From the NCBI GenBank assembly GCA_013289175.1, contig JABDAN010000004.1, positions 32,951 through 96,950 of the forward strand: a DNA stretch of 64,000 nucleotides. The letters are read 5' to 3'. The number at the start of each line of letters is the position of its first letter. Position 1 is the stretch's first letter. Below the pieces are notes generated by a model that made no database searches, was not told the DNA's origin, and worked only from the letters and a program-made list of their open reading frames with translations. Made by a program: the position numbers and the translations under genes. This DNA is from Bacteroidota bacterium. Its GTDB lineage: Bacteria; Bacteroidota; Bacteroidia; Chitinophagales; Chitinophagaceae. Of the stretch, positions 37,534 through 46,242 are shown piece after piece.

Positions 37534-38901
37534 TCAAGGTCTTTTGTTCTTTGATGCGGTCCGTACTTGCTCAGCCGCTCTGAGTATGGAAGCCAGGGAC
37601 AGATCAACATCTTTGGTCGTGGTTGCCCAGGAACTGATTGAGATCCGCATGGCTGTTTGACCTTGCCAGACCGTTCCACCACACCAGCAAATGCCTTCTT
37701 CCTGAATTTTCCGGATGACCTCCAATGTAGTGGCCCCATCACCAAAACTCACCAGGACCTGATTGAGTACTACCTCGTTCAACACTTGGTGACCTGCCGT
37801 GCGTAAACCGTCCGCAAAGCGGCGCGCATGGGCGCAACCAGCGTCTATGAGTTCTGACAGCCCTTTTCTACCGAGTGACTTGAGCGCTGCCCAAACGGGA
37901 ATCCCCCTGGCTTCCCGCGACATTTCCGGTACAAATTGGAAGGGATCTCGTTTGTTCATTTCCGGTAGGTAAGCGGCCGAGGAAGCCACCGCACTGAACA
38001 GAGCGGCCGCATCTTTTACAAAAACAAGTCCGGTATCGTATGGTACATTGAGCCATTTGTGTGCATCCGTTGCCCAGGAATCGGCCAGCTCTATACCCTG
38101 GACCAGGTCCCGGGTGCGGGGAGAAGCCCCAGCCCACAATCCAAATGCACCATCTACATGAACCCAGACTTGGTCTTTTTTATGACGGCATATTTCACCG
38201 ATGGGATCAAAAGCGCCGCTGTTGACATTGCCGGCTTGCAAGCAAATGATGGTGGGTCCATCTGTATCCGGTATTTTTCCGGCGATGATCCTGCCCTGGT
38301 CATCGACCGGTACCCGAATGATTCTTTCCCTGCCAAATCCAATCAGATTCAGCGCCTTTAAAATACTCACGTGAACCTCTTCTCCGCAAATCACCGTTAT
38401 TTCCGGCGCTTGAAAGAGTCCCTTGGCTTCGACATTCCAACCCATTTTCTCCAATAGGCGGTGACGAGCAGCGGCCAGTGCGGTAAAGTTGGCCATGGTA
38501 GCCCCGGTTACAAAACCGACAGCGGTTTGTTTGGGAAATCCCAACAGGTCTATCAGCCAGGCGCTGCTTATTTCTTCCAGCATGGCAGCAACCGGTGACA
38601 TCAGATAAAGGCCTGCGTTCTGGTCCCATACCGTAGCCATGAGTTTTGCCAGCATAGCTGCCGGGAGAGAAGCCCCATTTACGAATCCGAAATAACGACC
38701 CCCGGTAGATTTTACGGTGCCTGGCGATCCCTTTTCACTAAGTAAGTCCAGGATCTCTTCATCGCTGGTTGGATTGTCAGGCAGCGGTTCATACAAGGTT
38801 TGAAGGGTGGCCAAAGCATCTCTTGTTGGAAAAACGGGACTGCTGTGCGCAGCAGCCAGATAATTTTCAGCCTTTTCGGCAAAGTTTTTTAGTAAAGCCA
38901 T
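37534..38901 (-). CDS. Group II pyridoxal-phosphate decarboxylase
   Basis: A 455 aa PLP enzyme of the glutamate / aromatic-amino-acid decarboxylase family (PF00282). Recognisable parts are GGRYFGFVNGASLPAAMLAK, GFVTGATMANFTALAAARHR, the Asp-His pair VWVHVDGAFGLWAG, and the Schiff-base Lys near 282 in DSWATDAHKWLNVPYDTG. It is likely cytoplasmic and decarboxylates an amino acid, probably aromatic; the substrate cannot be fixed. It is monocistronic as far as can be seen. Confidence 0.94.
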   Translation of the reverse strand: MALLKNFAEKAENYLAAAHSSPVFPTRDALATLQTLYEPLPDNPTSDEEILDLLSEKGSPGTVKSTGGRYFGFVNGASLPAAMLAKLMATVWDQNAGLYLMSPVAAMLEEISSAWLIDLLGFPKQTAVGFVTGATMANFTALAAARHRLLEKMGWNVEAKGLFQAPEITVICGEEVHVSILKALNLIGFGRERIIRVPVDDQGRIIAGKIPDTDGPTIICLQAGNVNSGAFDPIGEICRHKKDQVWVHVDGAFGLWAGASPRTRDLVQGIELADSWATDAHKWLNVPYDTGLVFVKDAAALFSAVASSAAYLPEMNKRDPFQFVPEMSREARGIPVWAALKSLGRKGLSELIDAGCAHARRFADGLRTAGHQVLNEVVLNQVLVSFGDGATTLEVIRKIQEEGICWCGGTVWQGQTAMRISISSWATTTKDVDLSLASILRAAEQVRTASKNKRP

Positions 38902-39066
38902 GGGACTAAATTTTTATTCTCGGAAATCCAATGCTTATCCGCTAGGGGAAGGTCCGATTTATTGTTGCATTTTTTGGGTGTTTTTCCTTTTCGCAATCAA
39001 ATCCGGGGATAACCGGTAAAAAATTTGGAGGGGAGTTCGTTTCGCAGTCCGATATATCCAAAAAAA

Positions 39067-39093
39067 AACCGTCCCGGCATTGCCGGGACGGTT
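39067..39093 (-). terminator. Strong Rho-independent terminator of the coiled-coil gene
   Basis: AACCGTCCCGGCA (39067-39079) and TGCCGGGACGGTT (39081-39093) form a GC-rich stem. On the minus strand a run of eight or more T follows. It lies about 20 nt after the stop of the gene at 39115. Confidence 0.93.
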
Positions 39094-39114
39094 CTATATG
39101 TTGAGCCTAAACCC

Positions 39115-40092
39115 TTAGCTAAATAATCCACCTTTTTTCAATTCCTTAGTATCTTCTCCAATCTTGAAACCATTGTGATAGATTTCAATTTTGTAAGCAC
39201 CTACCTGGAACGGAGTGGTTTGTTTCCAAGCAAATTGTACTGATTTGGTCTTACCTGCTTCGATGTCTACTGGCACTTTAGCGGTAAAGATCTTATCACC
39301 ATCATCGCGGCTGGCAAAAGTTCCTGAACCCAGCGCAGATACAGAGATGGGCTTGCCATCGGGACCAGTGATACAAACATAAACATCTGTTTGACCAGTC
39401 TGAGCAATCCGATTGTTTACATCGAAAGAAATGATCAGCTTGTCTACTCTCTTAGCAGTCGTAGTTACTTTTTCTTTACCGTTCTTTTTGTCCTGAACGG
39501 GCGTAACAGAAATATTGGAAGCGTTGAGTGTAGAAGCAATGTCTACTTTCTTTTCCAGGTCTTCTTTCTGGGTAGTAGTAGTAGACAGATCAGAAGTTAA
39601 TTTTTCTTTGTCAGCTGTCAGCTGCGTTTTATCAGCAGTCAACTGAGTATTTTGGGTGGTTAGTGTGGCAACCTGCGTCTGGAGATCGGTGATTTTTGTG
39701 TTCAGATCAGCGATCAGCGCTTTTGCTTTGTTTAATTCAGCAACCGTAGCATTCTTTTTTCCAAGAATCCCTCTGATTTCAGCTTTCTTTTTGGCGATAT
39801 CAGAATTTGCACCGGAAAGTTGAGTTTGCAGGCGGTTGTTGGTGCCTGTTAATGAATCAAGGCGAACGAGGGCATCGTCAAAATTTTTCTGCAATGCGCC
39901 TTTTTCGTCTGTTACTTTGGCGATCTGTGTTTGCTGGCTTTGCTGTACTTGTTCCTGTTTGTTATTGTTCCATAACAAATAGCCCCAGGTACCCAGGAAT
40001 CCAGCAGCCAGTAAACCTATTACGAGGTTTTTAAAGTCTTTTTTAGGAGGCTGACTTTGTGGAGTCGCGGAGGGATAATTGGTTGTGCTCAT
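39115..40092 (-). CDS. Membrane-anchored coiled-coil protein
   Basis: A 325 aa protein. A short cytoplasmic head (MSTTNYPSATPQSQPPKKDF) precedes one membrane helix (about residues 22-40, LVIGLLAAGFLGTWGYLLW). A long coiled coil from about 43 to 190 contains near-identical heptad-like repeats (NTQLTADKTQLTADKEKLTS). A compact C-terminal beta domain (about 215-320) has KRVDKLIISFDVNNRIAQTG and YKIEIYHNGFKIGEDTKELK. It is probably an envelope-spanning or scaffold protein. Expression is likely substantial given its very strong terminator. Family unknown to me. Confidence 0.85.
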   Translation of the reverse strand: MSTTNYPSATPQSQPPKKDFKNLVIGLLAAGFLGTWGYLLWNNNKQEQVQQSQQTQIAKVTDEKGALQKNFDDALVRLDSLTGTNNRLQTQLSGANSDIAKKKAEIRGILGKKNATVAELNKAKALIADLNTKITDLQTQVATLTTQNTQLTADKTQLTADKEKLTSDLSTTTTQKEDLEKKVDIASTLNASNISVTPVQDKKNGKEKVTTTAKRVDKLIISFDVNNRIAQTGQTDVYVCITGPDGKPISVSALGSGTFASRDDGDKIFTAKVPVDIEAGKTKSVQFAWKQTTPFQVGAYKIEIYHNGFKIGEDTKELKKGGLFS

Positions 40093-40348
40093 GATGTGTG
40101 TGTTTTTTTTAAAAATGTGATTTCATACGGGAAACTGGGATTAGACATGTTTCCAGTACCGATTTAGTCTAAAACCGTGCCAATTTTATCTTTTTTAAGC
40201 AACCTGGTCAGGTAACGGCGTCATAAAATATTGAATAGCAGTTAATTATAAACACTTAATCACACCCTTGGTTGGCCAACCATCCAGCGACAATTAACTC
40301 GGAACTTTTAGTAAAGCTTTCAGATATTGTGCTTTCAATCGATAAAAA

Positions 40349-41344
40349 TTGAGTGCTGAGCAAATCATCCGAGACTGGAAAAGAAAAATTTACAAACCCA
40401 TTTACTGGCTGGAAGGGGAGGAAGAATATTTTATCAACGAGGTGATGGATTTTGCCGAACATCATCTGTTAACCGAAGAGGAAAAGTCTTTTAATCTATC
40501 GGTGTTTTATGGTAAAGATGCCGATTGGGCCGCTGTAGTCAATGCCTGCAGGCGTTATCCCATGTTTGCCGAAAGACAGGTCGTTTTGCTCAAAGAGGCC
40601 CAGCAAATGCGGGACCTTCCTAAACTGGAGTCATATATACAGCGTCCGCTGGAGTCGACCGTATTTGTCGTGTCTTATAAAGATAAGAAGGTGGATGGTC
40701 GGGGTAAACTCGCCAAACTGCTCAAGGAGAAAGGTGAATTGTTGTCCACCAAAAAAATCTACGAAAATCAATTGCCTGAATGGGTGAGTGAACTACTTAG
40801 GACAAAAGGACTGGACATCCAGCAAAAAGCGCTAATGCTTTTGATTGACCATATCGGCAATGACCTTACCCGCATCAAAAGCGAGATCGAAAAAATTCAG
40901 ATAAACCTGGGAAATAGAAAAATGATTATGGAGGACGATGTCGAGAATTTTGTCGGCATCAGCAAAGAATTCAATGTTTTTGAATTGCAGGCAGCCCTGG
41001 TGCGCAAGGATCTATCCAAAGCAATCCGGATCATTCAGTATTTCGGTAGCAACCCAAAAGCGGCACCCATTCAGTTGATTTTGCCTTCGCTCTATGGATT
41101 TTTTAGCAAAGTGTATATGATTTTTGGTTTGGGTGTGACGGATGAAAAGACGACGGCTGCTGCGCTGGGAGTATCTCCCTTTTTTGTAAAGGACTATATC
41201 CAGGCTTCCAAAAATTACGGATTTCGCGGCGTTGAAAATGCGCTGCTCCTGCTTCACCAATACAATCTGAAAAGTATTGGGATCGGTTCACTCAATGTGG
41301 AAGATTCCGAACTGATGAAGGAATTGGTGGTAAAAATGGTTTAA
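40349..41344 (+). CDS. holA: DNA polymerase III subunit delta
   Basis: A 331 aa clamp-loader delta subunit, which opens the beta clamp during replication. It starts with the AAA-like fold typical of HolA (KPIYWLEGEEEYFINEVMDF, then FNLSVFYGKDADW and CRRYPMFAERQVVLLKEAQQ). It continues with the lid and collar domains (LIDHIGNDLTRIKSEIEKIQ, VGISKEFNVFELQAALVRKD). The start is TTG (LSAEQIIRDWKRK); no ATG lies before the conserved region. It is transcribed divergently from the coiled-coil gene. Confidence 0.95.
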   Translation: MSAEQIIRDWKRKIYKPIYWLEGEEEYFINEVMDFAEHHLLTEEEKSFNLSVFYGKDADWAAVVNACRRYPMFAERQVVLLKEAQQMRDLPKLESYIQRPLESTVFVVSYKDKKVDGRGKLAKLLKEKGELLSTKKIYENQLPEWVSELLRTKGLDIQQKALMLLIDHIGNDLTRIKSEIEKIQINLGNRKMIMEDDVENFVGISKEFNVFELQAALVRKDLSKAIRIIQYFGSNPKAAPIQLILPSLYGFFSKVYMIFGLGVTDEKTTAAALGVSPFFVKDYIQASKNYGFRGVENALLLLHQYNLKSIGIGSLNVEDSELMKELVVKMV

Positions 41345-41382
41345 CAGAAATCGCGGTACCTGCCCTCCCGGCAGGATGCGCG

Positions 41383-43770
41383 TTATTCAGTACGCAAGCT
41401 GTCTACCGGATTGGCCATAGCTGCTTTCACTGCCTGAAAGCTCATCGTAGCCAGGGCTATAACCAGGACCAATAAGCCCGCCGCAGCAAACATCCAGATA
41501 TTCAAAGAAATCCGGTAGGGGTAGTGTTCCAGCCATGTATGCATGGCCCACCAGGCGATAGGGGAGGCTATCAGAGCGGAAAGTATAATCAATTTTAGAA
41601 AGTCATTTGAAAGTCTGATGACAATATCCTGGACGGATGATCCCAAAACCTTGCGGATGCCAATTTCTTTTTTGCGGCGTTCTGCTGAAAGTGTTGAAAG
41701 TCCAAACAGACCGATGCATGAAATAAAAATAGTCAAAACAGCGCCAAAACGGATGATCTCTTTCCATTTGGCCTCACTATAATACTGCTCCGCATTTTTT
41801 TCATCTTTAAAAGAATACTGGTAGACTTTGAAGGGGAATAATTTCTTAAAAGTCTTTTCAATATAGTTTATTGACTCGGCTGAATTGCCCGGATTTAGTT
41901 TTACAAATATGTCCCCGTAAGAAGTTCTGGGATCCATAGAAAAGAGCTGCGCTGGAATTTTTTCAGTTAACGAAAGAAAATTGTAGTCTTTTACAACCCC
42001 GATCACCGTATACTTTTTATTTCTGTAAAAGAAATCCACGGTTTGACCAATGGGGTTCTTCCATCCGGCTTGTTTTACAAATGTTTCGTTGACAAGAATG
42101 GCATTTGCGCTGTCGGTGGCATGGTCTGTTGAAAAATTTCTGCCGACCCTTACCGGAATTTGAAAAAGTGAAAGATAATTTTCATCGATATATTTAACAT
42201 CAAAGGTTATTTCCTGGTCGCCATTGACATGCGCAAAGGTTCCCTGCCTTCCTCCCTGATCCGCGCTCACATTTTGAATAGCGGGATTCTTTAGCACGGC
42301 CGCTTTGAAAATTTCCAATTTTTTCCTGTCAAGTCTTTCGCTATTCAATACAACCACATTTTTGTCATTGTATCCAAGGTTAAAATGCATCAGATAATTA
42401 AACTGGGAATAAATCGTGATCGTCCCGATGATCAGCGTAAGCGCTAAAGCAAACTGCAGGACCACCAGTCCTTTGGATAAATAATTTTTCTCACCAAAAT
42501 GCCGGGAGCCGTACAAAGACTGAACAGGATCGAAACCAGACAAAACGATGGCAGGGTAAAAGCCGGCAAGCAGGCCCGTAACCAGAAAAATGACTGCAAA
42601 ACCAGCAATGAGTTTGGCATCCAATAAATAAGTGAGTGAAAGAGCTTTATTGGAAAGGGTATTAAAAAAAGGAAGTGCGAAATGAACCAAAACAATGGCC
42701 ATGGCAAAGGCCATAAGACACAATACAAAGGACTCGCTTAAAAACTGGGTGACGAGTTGGTGACGCTGTCCGCCCACGACTTTGCGGATGCCGATCTCTT
42801 TGGCTCTTTTTAAAGACCTGGCAATGGTCAGGTTTATGAAATTTATACAGGCAATCACCAGTATAAAAAGAGCGATTCCAATTAGAATATAGGAGTAGAT
42901 GGGCTTGCTGGAATCTGTTAACCCGTTATCTGCCGGATAATCCGTACTTATGTGAATTTGCAAAAGAGGTTGAAGACTGAAAGAAACTTTATCTTTAAAA
43001 CCGTGTTTTTCCGCGGCATCTTTTACCTGTTCCGCTGCATCTTTATCAAATACATTTGCCATTTTGATTTCCACCATTTTGATGTCTGTCCCCTCGTGGA
43101 TGGCAACGAAACTGTTGAGAAAAAAATTCATCCAGCTGTTGTCTTCACGCATGCTCCGGTCGGCCAATATGGGCAACAGCATTTTGATTTTGATGGAAGA
43201 ATTTTGCGGTGACCTGCGCGCAACGGCCGATACGACAAAAGTGTGAAAGGTGTCGTCGATTTTCAGATCGAGCGTCCGGCCAACGGCATGTGTGTTTCCG
43301 AAATATTTTATGGCTTCATCTTCAGAAAGAACCAGCGAACGAACATTTTTTAATGCAGTTTTGGCGTCTCCCTGCAAAAGTGGGAAGGAAAAGAAGGAAA
43401 AGAAATTTTCATCCACGCAGAGAGCTTCCTGATCAAAAACTTCGTTGCCATTTTTCACTGTAAAGTTTGCGTCCTTAACTCTATTGTAATCCTCAATTTC
43501 CGGAATCTGCCTTTTAAAATCTGGGCCGGGCATCATACCGGTGCTCGAATAATGTTCCGCGTGACCTTGAACATTCGTCAAACTCGAAACGATCCGGAAT
43601 ATATTTTCTTTGTTTTTATGGAACCTGTCATAACTCAACTCGTCTTTGGAGTAAAGAAAAATCAATAGACAGCTCGCCAGTCCCAGGCTTAGTCCGGCTA
43701 TGTTGATGAAGGAATATATTTTGTTGCGAAGAAGATTGCGAATGGCCGTTTTGAAGTAATTCTTGTACAT
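41383..43770 (-). CDS. MacB/FtsX-type ABC transporter permease, full length
   Basis: A 795 aa permease of the Bacteroidota double-FtsX type, with an N-terminal anchor (MYKNYFKTAIRNLLRNKIYS) and a first MacB_PCD extracytoplasmic domain. Three membrane helices with FtsX motif (ARSLKRAKEIGIRKVVGGQR) follow from about residue 285, then a second periplasmic domain and a C-terminal FtsX with LSAERRKKEIGIRKVLGSSV. It needs a separate ATPase, not found nearby. Likely roles are lipoprotein or peptide export, or envelope stress. It is a paralogue of the protein at 1-1461. Confidence 0.95.
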   Translation of the reverse strand: MYKNYFKTAIRNLLRNKIYSFINIAGLSLGLASCLLIFLYSKDELSYDRFHKNKENIFRIVSSLTNVQGHAEHYSSTGMMPGPDFKRQIPEIEDYNRVKDANFTVKNGNEVFDQEALCVDENFFSFFSFPLLQGDAKTALKNVRSLVLSEDEAIKYFGNTHAVGRTLDLKIDDTFHTFVVSAVARRSPQNSSIKIKMLLPILADRSMREDNSWMNFFLNSFVAIHEGTDIKMVEIKMANVFDKDAAEQVKDAAEKHGFKDKVSFSLQPLLQIHISTDYPADNGLTDSSKPIYSYILIGIALFILVIACINFINLTIARSLKRAKEIGIRKVVGGQRHQLVTQFLSESFVLCLMAFAMAIVLVHFALPFFNTLSNKALSLTYLLDAKLIAGFAVIFLVTGLLAGFYPAIVLSGFDPVQSLYGSRHFGEKNYLSKGLVVLQFALALTLIIGTITIYSQFNYLMHFNLGYNDKNVVVLNSERLDRKKLEIFKAAVLKNPAIQNVSADQGGRQGTFAHVNGDQEITFDVKYIDENYLSLFQIPVRVGRNFSTDHATDSANAILVNETFVKQAGWKNPIGQTVDFFYRNKKYTVIGVVKDYNFLSLTEKIPAQLFSMDPRTSYGDIFVKLNPGNSAESINYIEKTFKKLFPFKVYQYSFKDEKNAEQYYSEAKWKEIIRFGAVLTIFISCIGLFGLSTLSAERRKKEIGIRKVLGSSVQDIVIRLSNDFLKLIILSALIASPIAWWAMHTWLEHYPYRISLNIWMFAAAGLLVLVIALATMSFQAVKAAMANPVDSLRTE

Positions 43771-44013
43771 ATCCTTTGATTTGTCCTTAGGAATAAAAAC
43801 CCTTCCGCTCTTAGGAACTAAGAAAATGCCAATCTGATAAAAGATTAATAATCAAAGATCTGGGGGACTGGATAGAGGCAAAATGTTCGAATTTGTTACA
43901 ATCGGTGGTCGTTTTTATCTGGGCTTGTATCGTCCTAAAATTACTATACAGGTGGCCCGGTCCCGGAAAAAACGATCAGCACAAGGTCCTGAGTACCGGC
44001 GAAGCATCTCCGG

Positions 44014-44940
44014 TTATACCTGGATGGCTCCTGCTTTGTCCAGGGCCAGCTGGGTTTTTAGGGCATCCAGGCCACTGAATTTTTCTTCCGGGCGCAGGAA
44101 TTTCTTCACCATTACTCTTAAAGACTTGCCGTAAATCATCCTTTCAAAATCAAAAATATTTACCTCAATCATTCTTTTTGTCCCGCCCACGGTCGGTCGA
44201 AAACCGATATTCATCATCGCCCGGTAAGATTTATCCGGTTCATCCGACACCCGAATATCGACCGCATACACGCCATCGCCGGGAATTACTTTGGATTTTT
44301 CCTCCAGAACCAGGTTTGCGGTTGGGTAACCGATGGTCCTTCCCAATTTGTTGCCTTCCACCACTTCGCCGCTGAAAAAATAAGTATATCCCAGCAAATG
44401 GTTGGCTGTATGCATATCACCTTCTTCGATGGATTTACGAATCCGGGTAGAACTGACGGAAATCGAATCCAGTAGATGGACCGGGATTTCAAGCAAATGA
44501 AAATGATAGAGGACCGATAGTTCTTCCAGCAACTCGTAATTTCCTGCCCGGTCTTTGCCGAACCGGTGATCATACCCTATGATGAGCGTATGGGGTTGAA
44601 AATAACGGATGAGAAATTGACTGACATAGTCCTCGGGGGACAAGGCAGCAAATTTTTCGGTAAAGGGAACAATGACCAGGTGATCGATTCCGGTAGCTTC
44701 CAGCAATTCAATTTTTTCTTCCAGGGTGTTGATCAGGCTGATACCCAGTCCTCCCTTGACCACGGTACGGGGATGGCGATCAAAGGTGAGGATGACGGTT
44801 TCGCCGTTTATTTCCATTGCGCACTTTTTCATTTGCGCTATAATCTGCTGGTGACCCATATGGACACCATCAAAGGTTCCAATGGTGAGTACGGCATTTC
44901 GAAAAAGAGGTAAGAGATCCGTGTTTCGGTAAACCTGCAT
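44014..44940 (-). CDS. ribF: Bifunctional riboflavin kinase / FAD synthetase
   Basis: A 308 aa enzyme that phosphorylates riboflavin to FMN and adenylates FMN to FAD. The N-terminal nucleotidyltransferase half shows LTIGTFDGVHMGHQQIIAQM and LIIGYDHRFGKDRAGNYELL, with the ISVSSTRIRKSIEEGDM signature. The C-terminal flavokinase half has GRTIGYPTANLVLEEKSKVI, GVYAV, and NIGFRPTVGGTKRMIEVNIF. Length is normal. It is divergent from purM, with about 115 nt between them. Confidence 0.97.
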   Translation of the reverse strand: MQVYRNTDLLPLFRNAVLTIGTFDGVHMGHQQIIAQMKKCAMEINGETVILTFDRHPRTVVKGGLGISLINTLEEKIELLEATGIDHLVIVPFTEKFAALSPEDYVSQFLIRYFQPHTLIIGYDHRFGKDRAGNYELLEELSVLYHFHLLEIPVHLLDSISVSSTRIRKSIEEGDMHTANHLLGYTYFFSGEVVEGNKLGRTIGYPTANLVLEEKSKVIPGDGVYAVDIRVSDEPDKSYRAMMNIGFRPTVGGTKRMIEVNIFDFERMIYGKSLRVMVKKFLRPEEKFSGLDALKTQLALDKAGAIQV

Positions 44941-45024
44941 AAGTGAAATCTGGTACGAAATTATTAAATCGATGTTTAATCAATTAAAATTTATGCATTT
45001 CTTCCACCAGCTCTGTGATTCAGT

Positions 45025-45032
45025 TAGCTTTG
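45025..45032 (+). promoter_or_regulatory. Predicted -7 element of purM
   Basis: TAGCTTTG matches TAnnTTTG, 22 nt before the purM ATG. No convincing -33 TTG at the proper spacing. Confidence 0.5.
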
Positions 45033-45054
45033 CGCCAGGAATAAATAGGTTTTT

Positions 45055-46227
45055 ATGTCACTGTATTCAAGGCGGGGAGTTTCCGCTCAAAAAGAAGAAG
45101 TTCATCAGGCAACGGCCGGACTGGATAAGGGTCTCTACCCCTTTGCTTTCTGCAAAATCTATGAGGATTTTTTGGGTAAGGATCCCCAGTGGATAAACCT
45201 AATGCATGCCGATGGAGCAGGTACCAAGAGTATTCTAGCATATTTATATTGGAAGGAAACTGGCGACATAGGGGTGTGGAAGGATATTGCCCGCGACGCG
45301 GTTGCCATGAACCTGGACGACCTGTTATGTGTGGGCATCTACGATAACCTGTTGTTCTCTTCCACCATCGACCGCAACAAGTCCCGGATTCCCGGAGAAG
45401 TACTGCGGGCGGTCATAGAGGGCACCCAGGAATTTTTTGATGAACTCAGCCATTACGGGATCCACATTCATTTTCTGGGAGGCGAGACCGCCGATGTAGG
45501 AGACCTGGTGCGTACCATTGCGGTAAATGGTACGATGACCGCCCGCTGGCCCCGGTCAAAAATCATCACCAATGAAAAAATTACTCCGGGTGATCTGGTG
45601 ATCGGCATTTCCAGCAGTGGCCGCTCCAATTATGAGAAAGTATATAATAGTGGTATCGGCAGCAACGGCCTCACCAGTGCGCGTCACGATGTGCTGGAGG
45701 CCAGTTACGGTCACTACTATCCGGAATCCGTGGAGCCTCTACTGGATAAGGACGTGATTTATACTGGCTCTTACAAAATGACGGATTTGGTTAAAACAGA
45801 GACTTCGGAAGAGATTTCCATCGGCAAATTACTGCTAAGCCCTACCCGAACCTATGCCCCAGTCGTGAAAACATTGATGGAAGGTCACTATGAGGCCATT
45901 CATGGAATGATTCACAGCAGCGGCGGTGGACAGACCAAATGCCTGAAATACCTGCCGGGTCCCATGCGCATCGTAAAAGACAACCTGTTTACTCCCCCGG
46001 TTGTTTTTGATCTCATCCGCAACGCTTCGGGTGCTGATGACCGGGAGATGTACCAGGTATTCAATATGGGACAAAGACTGGAGATATATACCGATCCTTC
46101 CGCTGTCGACTCGCTGATGAACACCATCGCACAGTTTGGTCTGGAATCGAAAATCATCGGGCGTGTGGAAACCTCCGCAAAAAAAGAATTGCTGATTGAT
46201 ACGGGTAAAAATCAAATCGGATATTGA
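45055..46227 (+). CDS. purM: Phosphoribosylformylglycinamidine cyclo-ligase
   Basis: A 390 aa AIR synthetase, fifth step of de novo purine synthesis (FGAM + ATP to AIR). Visible parts are the metal- and ATP-binding NLMHADGAGTKSILAYLYWK, AVAMNLDDLLCVG, the glycine-rich HFLGGETADVGDLVRTIAVN, and VIGISSSGRSNYEKVYNSGI. The C-terminal half has IHGMIHSSGGGQTKCLKYLP. It is longer than the about 345 aa enterobacterial enzyme, as is usual for Bacteroidota. Confidence 0.95.
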   Translation: MSLYSRRGVSAQKEEVHQATAGLDKGLYPFAFCKIYEDFLGKDPQWINLMHADGAGTKSILAYLYWKETGDIGVWKDIARDAVAMNLDDLLCVGIYDNLLFSSTIDRNKSRIPGEVLRAVIEGTQEFFDELSHYGIHIHFLGGETADVGDLVRTIAVNGTMTARWPRSKIITNEKITPGDLVIGISSSGRSNYEKVYNSGIGSNGLTSARHDVLEASYGHYYPESVEPLLDKDVIYTGSYKMTDLVKTETSEEISIGKLLLSPTRTYAPVVKTLMEGHYEAIHGMIHSSGGGQTKCLKYLPGPMRIVKDNLFTPPVVFDLIRNASGADDREMYQVFNMGQRLEIYTDPSAVDSLMNTIAQFGLESKIIGRVETSAKKELLIDTGKNQIGY

Positions 46228-46242
46228 CCGCTTTTCCTCGCC

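Noticed and set aside
39600..39660. Repeated ACTGC/CAGCTG-like bases resembling a small tandem repeat
   Set aside because: They are the DNA of the coiled-coil heptads (QLTADK repeats), not an independent repeat or CRISPR.
43883..44134. 83-codon plus-strand frame between the permease and ribF
   Set aside because: Its second half is antisense to ribF; the first part alone is too short to support.
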